DNA from: Lentimicrobium sp.
Lineage (GTDB): Bacteria > Bacteroidota > Bacteroidia > Bacteroidales > Lentimicrobiaceae
Reading direction: 5' to 3'
Assembly (NCBI GenBank): GCA_013336205.1
Contig: JAAXUD010000243.1
Location: 1 to 5,296 of the forward strand
Length of the DNA: 5,296 bases
Shown: positions 1-4,155 of the stretch, in pieces
How positions within the stretch are numbered: position 1 is the first letter of the stretch
How the letters are laid out: every line of letters begins with the position of its first letter
The notes under the pieces: model-generated
Told to the model about the DNA's origin: nothing
Seen by the model: the letters and a program-made list of their open reading frames with translations, nothing else
Databases searched by the model: none
Position numbers and translations under genes: made by a program

Positions 1-1
1 C

Positions 2-74
2 TTCGTCATTCGTACTTCGTTATTCGTACTTCGTCATTCTTCATTCGTACTTCGTCATTTTTCTTCATTCGTAA
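2..74. repeat. Heptamer tandem array, TTCGTNN family
   Basis: Eight 7-base units stand in perfect register from position 2 to 57. Seven are TTCGTCA, TTCGTAC or TTCGTTA and one is the variant TTCTTCA. The TTCGTAC form occurs at every second unit in the first half, giving a partial 14-base super-repeat. The register breaks in a T-rich stretch at about 58-67, and one more unit (TTCGTAA) follows at 68-74. The array ends 4 bases before the stop codon of the neighbouring minus-strand gene and starts at or beyond the window edge, so its full length is unknown. No hairpin or T-tract terminator is visible here. The function is unknown; only the periodicity is directly observed. Confidence 0.9.
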
Positions 75-78
75 ATCA

Positions 79-726
79 TCACCGATCAAACCGATATTCC
101 GGATTCAGTGTATAAAACACGCCGGTTTCAGAGTAGTTCATTTTTATAATTCCAAGCACAATAAAATCAGCCAGAATGTGCTCGCAGCGTTGCGCGGTAT
201 AACCTGAAAGCTTTTTAAATCCGGATAATGTAATTTTCTCATGAACCTCCAGATAGGCCAGCATCGTTCGTTCGATGGTCGTATATTCAATATAAACGCC
301 CCGGGGATCTTTCTTTTTTCTCCAGACTTTTATCAATACGCCGTTTGCAGGATAGTTCTGGTCGCCGACCCTGACGTATACCTGGTAATTACCTTCCTTG
401 TCGGGGGCTGAATGAGGACCACTGAAGCTTTTCGGAATAATAATTTCCAACACAGACCTCCCATTCTCGTCCCACTCCTTCATCTCGAAATAAACCTCTG
501 GTTTGCAGTAAAGACTGGCGCCTGCTTCAACCATATAATACTCTTCATCTGAACGTACTCCGGCAATTGAGCCATTGTCTTTAACACCCAGCAACAGCCT
601 GCCACCATCGGTGTTGGCAAAAGCAGCGAGCGAGCGGGCAATCTTCTTCGAGTCGGTGATACCGAACTTAAAGTCGAGTTGCTGATGCTCTCCTTCAGCG
701 ATGAGTTTCTGGATATGTGAAGGCAT
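79..726 (-). CDS. AlbA_2 (Schlafen-type) putative nucleic-acid-binding domain protein
   Basis: This 215-residue protein has the pattern of the bacterial Schlafen AlbA_2 domain, often annotated as 'putative DNA-binding' or 'ATP-binding' protein. Visible blocks are an acidic LDFK motif at residues 17-20 preceded by Glu13 (family form E-S-x-x-LEFK), the hallmark AAFANTDGG at 34-42 followed by a strand and GV at 47-48, and YVRVGDQNYPA at 117-127, matching the family's Y-x-R-x-G-x-x-x-x-x-A block. Residues from about 145 to 212 are helical and then strand-like, and could be a winged helix, as in AlbA_2 transcriptional regulators. There is no signal peptide or membrane segment, so it is probably cytosolic. 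The ATG start is chosen because the domain begins directly after it and upstream sequence is repeat array. No clear Shine-Dalgarno is seen. Heptamer arrays flank both ends, so it appears monocistronic. Family assignment is strong; the molecular role (regulator or nuclease-related) is not determinable here. Confidence 0.85.
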   Translation of the reverse strand: MPSHIQKLIAEGEHQQLDFKFGITDSKKIARSLAAFANTDGGRLLLGVKDNGSIAGVRSDEEYYMVEAGASLYCKPEVYFEMKEWDENGRSVLEIIIPKSFSGPHSAPDKEGNYQVYVRVGDQNYPANGVLIKVWRKKKDPRGVYIEYTTIERTMLAYLEVHEKITLSGFKKLSGYTAQRCEHILADFIVLGIIKMNYSETGVFYTLNPEYRFDR

Positions 727-729
727 TGG

Positions 730-876
730 AAAGCTTAAAGTAAAAAGTTTAAAGTAAAAAGTCTAAAGTAAAAAGTCTAAAGTTCAAAGCTCAAAGTTCA
801 AAGCTCAAAGTTCAAAGCTCAAAGTTCAAAGCTCAAAGTTCAAAGCTCAAAGTTCAAAGCTCAAAGTTCAAAGTTT
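730..876. repeat. Heptamer tandem array, AAAGNNN family (21 units)
   Basis: Twenty-one consecutive 7-base units, each beginning AAAG, stand in unbroken register. The first seven vary (CTT, TAA, TTT, TAA, TCT, TAA, TCT after AAAG). The next thirteen (779-869) alternate strictly between AAAGTTC and AAAGCTC, so the effective period there is 14 bases. The last unit is AAAGTTT. The array begins 3 bases upstream of the AlbA_2 gene's start codon and therefore occupies that gene's whole promoter and leader region. Read on the minus strand it presents a CTTT every 7 bases, mostly continuing as CTTTG. No open frame through it is credible because 7 is not a multiple of 3. Confidence 0.95.
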
Positions 877-905
877 ACCCGACGTAACGCAGAGGAGGCG
901 GGCTC

Positions 906-982
906 AAATTAGAAAGCTCAAATTAGAAAGCTCAAAGTAGAAAGCTCAAAGTCTAAAGTTCAAAGTTCAAAGTAAAAAGCAG
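906..982. repeat. Second AAAGNNN/AAATTAG heptamer array (11 units)
   Basis: Eleven 7-base units run in register. They begin as two copies of the 14-base pair AAATTAG-AAAGCTC, then AAAGTAG, AAAGCTC, AAAGTCT, AAAGTTC twice, AAAGTAA and AAAGCAG. The array is the same family as the one at 730-876 but is separated from it by a unique GC-rich island of 29 bases (877-905) and is out of phase with it by one base. This suggests either an insertion into one longer array or independent growth. No promoter motif can be assigned with confidence. Confidence 0.92.
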
Positions 983-990
983 TAACTGTC

Positions 991-1011
991 TGCCTGGATT
1001 CCCTTCAGGCA
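991..1011. other. Small inverted repeat in the intergenic region
   Basis: TGCCTG at 991-996 pairs with CAGGCA at 1006-1011 around a 9-base loop. It lies in the 63-base non-heptamer stretch between the AAAG and NTGCCCN arrays. No T-tract follows on either strand, so it does not qualify as a standard intrinsic terminator. It may be chance. Confidence 0.35.
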
Positions 1012-1029
1012 TTAGAAATTAGAAATTTT
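1011..1029. repeat. Short ATTAGAA heptamer pair
   Basis: Two complete ATTAGAA units are followed by a partial third (ATTTT). The array is tiny, but its period is again 7 bases, matching the larger neighbouring arrays. The unit resembles the AAATTAG units at 906-926 (shared ATTAG), so it may be a relic of the same family. Confidence 0.55.
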
Positions 1030-1045
1030 ACGATGTTCATATTCC

Positions 1046-1113
1046 ATGCTCTGCGCCCCATGCTCCATGCCCTGAGCCCTGTGCCCCGAGCCCTGTGCCC
1101 TGTGCCCTGTGCC
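1046..1113. repeat. Heptamer tandem array, NTGCCCN family
   Basis: Nine complete units of 7 bases plus a partial tenth are in register: ATGCTCT, GCGCCCC, ATGCTCC, ATGCCCT, GAGCCCT, GTGCCCC, GAGCCCT, then GTGCCCT twice and GTGCC. The composition is strongly GC-rich, unlike the AT-rich AAAG arrays beside it. On the minus strand, which is the transcribed sense for the peptidase, the CCC of each unit becomes a GGG tract spaced 7 bases apart. A 19-base segment of this array (1056-1074) recurs exactly at 1165-1183. Confidence 0.92.
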
Positions 1114-1119
1114 AAAGAA

Positions 1120-1154
1120 GGGACGAGGGACGGAAAATAGGGACGAGGGACGAA
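1120..1154. repeat. GGGACGA heptamer doublet, repeated twice
   Basis: Two adjacent heptamers, GGGACGA and GGGACGG, are followed after a 6-base AAAATA linker by two more copies of GGGACGA. This block sits between the two NTGCCCN arrays and has its G-rich strand on the plus strand, opposite to its neighbours. No function can be assigned. Confidence 0.85.
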
Positions 1155-1161
1155 TATCTCC

Positions 1162-1196
1162 ATGCCCCATGCTCCATGCCCTGTGCCCTGTGCTAT
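1162..1196. repeat. Second NTGCCCN heptamer array, overlapping the peptidase stop codon
   Basis: Five units in register (ATGCCCC, ATGCTCC, ATGCCCT, GTGCCCT, GTGCTAT) end inside the peptidase gene. The stop codon of the minus-strand peptidase (TAG at 1195-1193) lies within the last, degenerate unit. The array shares 19 identical bases with 1056-1074. No hairpin terminator with a T-tract is visible downstream of the peptidase, so the repeats occupy the place where one would be expected. Confidence 0.85.
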
Positions 1197-2440
1197 CTGA
1201 ACATCGGCAACAAATCCTTCATCACTTCCTTATTTACCAGAAAGGTCATCATCTTCAATCTGATATAATCTTCATGAACAAAGTAATAACCAAAATTAGG
1301 ATTTTTTTCTGGTCCACCTGTTCTTGAACCTGCGCCTGAATCCTTGAAAAGAAACCAGGCAGTGCCATCCTTCTCCTGATAACCAACCACATGCATGCCA
1401 TGGTCATCGGTAGTGGTTCCGTTGCTGAATCTGAACTGACGGGCATTTTCATCAATCGCAGCCGAAGGAATGTCAAAAGAAGGGATCATAGCTGCATTGG
1501 CCTCGCGGGCCAGGAAACCTGCTTCAGAAACATCACCGGCTATAGAAACCGTGATTCCTGATTTTAAGGCTTTCATCAGAATCTTCATGTAGTCATCCAG
1601 TGGAATATTATAATAACTGGCATCATTCCACCAGTTGTCAGGAACTTCAAAAACTACCTGCTTCCAGTAAGGCTGTTGCATGATTGAAAGTACATCGATG
1701 TAGTCATTGGGGTTAATGCGTAGTATTTCAGACAGGTATTGCTGAGGCGTGTATTCCTTGCCCTGCACATTTACCCTGGCGGGCGGTTCGCCTATATAAT
1801 GATGCATAATGCTTTTAACTGTGCTTACCACTGTTGCTTCATCCCAGGCATTTCTGGTTTTTACACCATCCAGATAGGCTTTGATCTCATTAAACATTTT
1901 CTCGTGCGACTGAAATTCCTGTCCGGGCAGCAATCCTGAATAGGAGGAATAGGGCAGGGTACCATATTTTTTCATCACCCTGATAACCGCATTCATTTCT
2001 GAACCTTCCCCGATATAAATCTTTCCTCTTGTTCTGACAAACTGTACCGCACGTTCAATGTATTCGCAGTAAGCTGTATACATTTCAGAAAGCTTGATTT
2101 CCTGCCGGGTAAGCCTGTAGATTTCTGATTCAAACATCGAGGTGGCTGAATAACTCCAGCAGGTGTTGGTATTACCCTGGGAAACCGGCGACAGGTGCCA
2201 GATTGATTTAAAGGTATTTTTATCAGTTGGAATAGCTATTCCGGATGGATCCATTTTAAAAGTTCCGGATTGCTTAACAGTTTCCTGGGTGCTTTCAAAT
2301 TTCTCAATTCCCTTCAGGATAGAGTTCTGATAATAACCGGGTTCGTAAAATTTAAATACACCTTTGCTGTTCGTATTGTTTTGAGCAGAAGCTGAGGCAA
2401 TAATTAATAATACGCCACCCAAAAGAATTTGCTTTTTCAT
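1193..2440 (-). CDS. Secreted papain-superfamily cysteine peptidase (C1B, bleomycin hydrolase/PepC-like)
   Basis: The protein has 415 residues. Residues 1-19 form a signal peptide: Lys2-Lys3, a hydrophobic stretch, then A-S-A before Gln20. With no lipobox Cys it should be released to the periplasm or beyond. The catalytic site is recognisable: Gln88 (oxyanion hole) and Cys94-Trp95 in SQGNTNTCWSYSA, and His347 in DDHGMHVVGY, matching the H-A-M block of bleomycin hydrolases. About 250 residues separate Cys and His, far more than in papain and typical of the C1B group. The third catalytic residue, normally Asn in an N-S-W-G block, is Asp367 in FKDSGAG. It is probably an aminopeptidase or oligopeptidase; classical C1B enzymes are cytosolic hexamers, so a secreted form is notable. 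Only AGGAA directly abutting the ATG precedes the start, too close for a standard Shine-Dalgarno. An intrinsic terminator lies 19 bases upstream, so the gene probably has its own promoter or depends on read-through. The natural substrate is unknown. Confidence 0.88.
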   Translation of the reverse strand: MKKQILLGGVLLIIASASAQNNTNSKGVFKFYEPGYYQNSILKGIEKFESTQETVKQSGTFKMDPSGIAIPTDKNTFKSIWHLSPVSQGNTNTCWSYSATSMFESEIYRLTRQEIKLSEMYTAYCEYIERAVQFVRTRGKIYIGEGSEMNAVIRVMKKYGTLPYSSYSGLLPGQEFQSHEKMFNEIKAYLDGVKTRNAWDEATVVSTVKSIMHHYIGEPPARVNVQGKEYTPQQYLSEILRINPNDYIDVLSIMQQPYWKQVVFEVPDNWWNDASYYNIPLDDYMKILMKALKSGITVSIAGDVSEAGFLAREANAAMIPSFDIPSAAIDENARQFRFSNGTTTDDHGMHVVGYQEKDGTAWFLFKDSGAGSRTGGPEKNPNFGYYFVHEDYIRLKMMTFLVNKEVMKDLLPMFR

Positions 2441-2459
2441 TTCCTGTTTATTTTAGATG

Positions 2460-2501
2460 AAAAACCCCTGCCTTTCCGGCGATTTTCCGGAGAGACAGGG
2501 G
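2460..2501 (-). terminator. Intrinsic terminator closing the pyrBI operon
   Basis: CCCCTG (2465-2470) pairs with CAGGGG (2496-2501), and CTTTCCGG (2472-2479) pairs with CCGGAGAG (2487-2494), leaving a 7-base loop. In the minus-strand RNA this gives a stem of about 15 positions with one G-U wobble and one A-C mismatch, followed directly by five T (2464-2460). It lies 19 bases after the pyrI stop codon and ends 19 bases before the peptidase start codon. The orientation of the T-tract fits minus-strand transcription only. Confidence 0.85.
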
Positions 2502-2520
2502 TAAATACTGTGTCCGGTTA

Positions 2521-2988
2521 TTACAAAATTACGATATTGTTTTTAGCAGTGATCTTTTCGCAGAAATGACATTGAAGCTTAAGGTCTTCCTTGTCAATAA
2601 CGCTAAATCGTGTGGAGACATTTTCCTGATTTGTTATACAGTTGGGATTCACGCACTTAACAAACCGTTTGATTACATCGGGAATCTCAACATGTCTTTT
2701 TTCAATGACCTTATAGTCTTTTATTATGATCAGTGTGGCAGATGGGGCTATCAGTGCGATTTTGTTGATGTCCTGTTTTTCAAAAAATACATTACTCACT
2801 TTAATGATGCCTTTTTTGCCATATTTCTGACTATCCAGGTTAAAACCTATGGTTACCTGTGTTCCGGTTTCTTCTAGGTTCAGCATTTTTACAACCCTGA
2901 ATACGCTTTTGGCTGGTATATGATCGATAACGGTTCCGTTTTCGATCGCTGAAACAACCAGTTCTTTTCTGATATTTTCGTTTTCCAT
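2521..2988 (-). CDS. pyrI: Aspartate carbamoyltransferase regulatory chain
   Basis: This is the allosteric subunit of class-B aspartate carbamoyltransferase. It joins PyrB trimers into the holoenzyme and binds nucleotide effectors. From the ATG at 2988 the protein has 155 residues, close to the 153 of the E. coli chain. The nucleotide-binding domain shows GTVIDHIPA (18-26), a K-x-G-K-K segment before I-I-K (to about 63), and KDYKVIEK (90-97), with Lys97 matching the effector-contacting Lys94 of E. coli. The zinc domain has four cysteines at 112, 117, 140 and 143, with spacing nearly identical to E. coli 109/114/138/141. The frame stays open upstream to a TTG at 3015, but that would add nine residues with no family counterpart. 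The ATG leaves a 30-base gap after pyrB and has a purine-rich GAGAAAAGAA just before it. It is co-transcribed with pyrB. Confidence 0.95.
   Translation of the reverse strand: MENENIRKELVVSAIENGTVIDHIPAKSVFRVVKMLNLEETGTQVTIGFNLDSQKYGKKGIIKVSNVFFEKQDINKIALIAPSATLIIIKDYKVIEKRHVEIPDVIKRFVKCVNPNCITNQENVSTRFSVIDKEDLKLQCHFCEKITAKNNIVIL
2524..2531 (-). promoter_or_regulatory. Possible -7 box for the peptidase gene
   Basis: Minus-strand TAATTTTG at the very end of pyrI fits the Bacteroidota TAnnTTTG consensus. No TTTG-like -33 element is found 19-21 bases upstream. If used, the transcript would start near 2517 and carry the 2465-2501 terminator hairpin in its leader. A chance match in AT-rich sequence is quite possible. 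Confidence 0.2.
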
Positions 2989-3018
2989 TTCTTTTCTCGG
3001 TTTACCTGTTTGCAACTG

Positions 3019-3927
3019 TTATTTTACACCCAGAATAGTGGCCAGCAATGCCTGTCTTACATATACTCCATTCTTTGCCTGCTGAAAATAGTAGGCCTGA
3101 CTGGTGCTGTCAACATCCTCGGTTATCTCGTTAACCCTTGGCAGGGGATGAAGTACGCGCATATTCTCTTTACATCCGGTCAGCATACTGGCTGTGAGAA
3201 TATAGGCATTCTTAACTTTTTCATATTCAATAGGATCGGAAAATCTTTCTTTTTGTATGCGGGTCATATAAATAATGTCGGCAATCGCCATTACATCATT
3301 CAGATCGGTGTACTGGTGGTACTTTAAATTATTTTCCTTGATGTGCATTTTCACATAGCTGGGCAATTTTAACTCAGCCGGGGAAACCAGGTGAAAGGTG
3401 GTGTCAAAATTACAAAGAGCCATTACATCTGAATGAACTGTTCTTCCGTATTTAAGGTCACCAACAAAAGCGATATTTATACCGTCAAGTTTTCCCTGTG
3501 TTTTACGGATGGAGTATAAATCAAGCAAACATTGGGTAGGATGCTGATTGCCCCCATCCCCGGCATTGATCACCGGAACACTAGCCACTTCGCTGGCAAA
3601 ACGGGCGCTTCCCTCACGGGGATGTCGCATTACAATAATATCGCTGTAATTGCTTACAGTCAGAATGGTATCTTTCAGGGATTCGCCTTTCGAAACGCTT
3701 GAATTGGACGCATCGGAGAATCCGATTACCTTGGCGCCGAGCCGTGAGGCTGCACTTTCGAAACTCAAACGTGTTCTGGTTGATGGCTCAAAAAAAAGTG
3801 TAGCCACCACAAAATCCTCCAGTATTTTCTGTGTGGGATTTTTTTCAAATTCTTCAGCCAGATCGAGTATTCTGATGTACTCCTCCTTTGTGTAATCGTT
3901 GATGGAAACTAAGCTCCGGTTTTTCAT
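3019..3927 (-). CDS. pyrB: Aspartate carbamoyltransferase catalytic chain
   Basis: The enzyme condenses carbamoyl phosphate and L-aspartate to N-carbamoyl-L-aspartate in de novo pyrimidine synthesis, in the cytosol. The 302 residues compare with about 310 for E. coli PyrB. The carbamoyl-phosphate loop FFEPSTRTRLSFE is at 45-57, with Ser49-Thr50-Arg51-Thr52-Arg53 matching the S-T-R-T-R signature. Further active-site residues are Lys80 in the mobile loop (SKGES), His129 and Gln132 in GNQHPTQ, Arg162 in KYGRTVHS, Arg223 and Gln225 in MTRIQ (aspartate binding), and Pro261-Leu-Pro in HPLPR. No key residue is missing. The ATG start is supported by family length; the leader lacks a clear Shine-Dalgarno, as is usual in Bacteroidota. 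pyrI follows after 30 bases, so the two chains are made from one message and assemble together. A candidate promoter lies about 30 bases upstream. Confidence 0.97.
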   Translation of the reverse strand: MKNRSLVSINDYTKEEYIRILDLAEEFEKNPTQKILEDFVVATLFFEPSTRTRLSFESAASRLGAKVIGFSDASNSSVSKGESLKDTILTVSNYSDIIVMRHPREGSARFASEVASVPVINAGDGGNQHPTQCLLDLYSIRKTQGKLDGINIAFVGDLKYGRTVHSDVMALCNFDTTFHLVSPAELKLPSYVKMHIKENNLKYHQYTDLNDVMAIADIIYMTRIQKERFSDPIEYEKVKNAYILTASMLTGCKENMRVLHPLPRVNEITEDVDSTSQAYYFQQAKNGVYVRQALLATILGVK

Positions 3928-3958
3928 GGTTCTTTGTCGGGTTTTGGATTTCGGTTTA

Positions 3959-3966
3959 CAAAAATA
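3959..3966 (-). promoter_or_regulatory. Candidate promoter -7 box for pyrBI
   Basis: Minus-strand TATTTTTG exactly fits the Bacteroidota TAnnTTTG -7 consensus and lies 31 bases upstream of the pyrB ATG, giving a short A/C-rich leader. The -33 region is poor (TTAC about 21 bases upstream rather than TTTG). Position in the intergenic gap, downstream of the preceding terminator, makes it plausible. No attenuator hairpin or UMP-sensing leader is visible between this box and pyrB. Confidence 0.4.
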
Positions 3967-4123
3967 AGTATCAGTTTTTATGCTTTAGTAAGATGTTGAT
4001 AATCGGTTAAAAAAAATCGCATTTCTGCAAAAGCATTTCTTTTTACGTTAAATTCCAGCGTTATTCAAGGCAATAATTTTGAAGCAACAATTTCATAAAT
4101 CAAAAACGAATTTTCAAAGCGGC

Positions 4124-4151
4124 AAAAAAAAAGCCCCGATAAACGGGGCTT
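4124..4151 (-). terminator. Intrinsic terminator of the COG2403-type GTPase gene
   Basis: AAGCCCCG (4131-4138) and CGGGGCTT (4144-4151) form a perfect 8-base stem with a 5-base loop. On the minus strand it is followed by an uninterrupted T-run (nine T including the two at the stem base). The hairpin begins 4 bases after the upstream gene's stop codon, which separates that gene from pyrBI transcription. On the plus strand only TTTC follows, so activity should be one-directional. Confidence 0.95.
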
Positions 4152-4155
4152 TCAA

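Noticed and set aside
79..726. AlbA_2 gene as cargo of a mobile element bounded by inverted repeats
   Set aside because: The arrays on its two sides belong to different sequence families and are not inverted copies. No transposase or target-site duplication is visible.
991..1011. Terminator for the peptidase gene
   Set aside because: The stem has only 6 pairs, the loop has 9 bases and no T-tract follows on the minus strand. It is also about 180 bases past the stop codon.
1..1196. CRISPR array
   Set aside because: The repeats are contiguous 7-base units with no 25-40 base repeat separated by unique spacers, and no cas-like gene is present.
1109..1327. Plus-strand open frame of 72 codons starting in the NTGCCCN repeats
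   Set aside because: It begins with a GTG inside the heptamer array and continues antisense through the well-supported peptidase gene. Its composition is repeat-derived and it has no domain or leader signal.
2989..3015. Extended pyrI start at a TTG nine codons upstream
   Set aside because: The TTG lies 4 bases after the pyrB stop codon and adds residues absent from the PyrI family. The ATG at 2988 gives the standard length.
3650..3895. Plus-strand open frame antisense to pyrB
   Set aside because: It lies wholly inside pyrB, whose active-site motifs are intact. There is no independent evidence for it.
3928..4123. Riboswitch or attenuator in front of pyrB
   Set aside because: The stretch is AT-rich with no convincing stem pair, and the likely transcription start leaves a leader of only about 25 bases.
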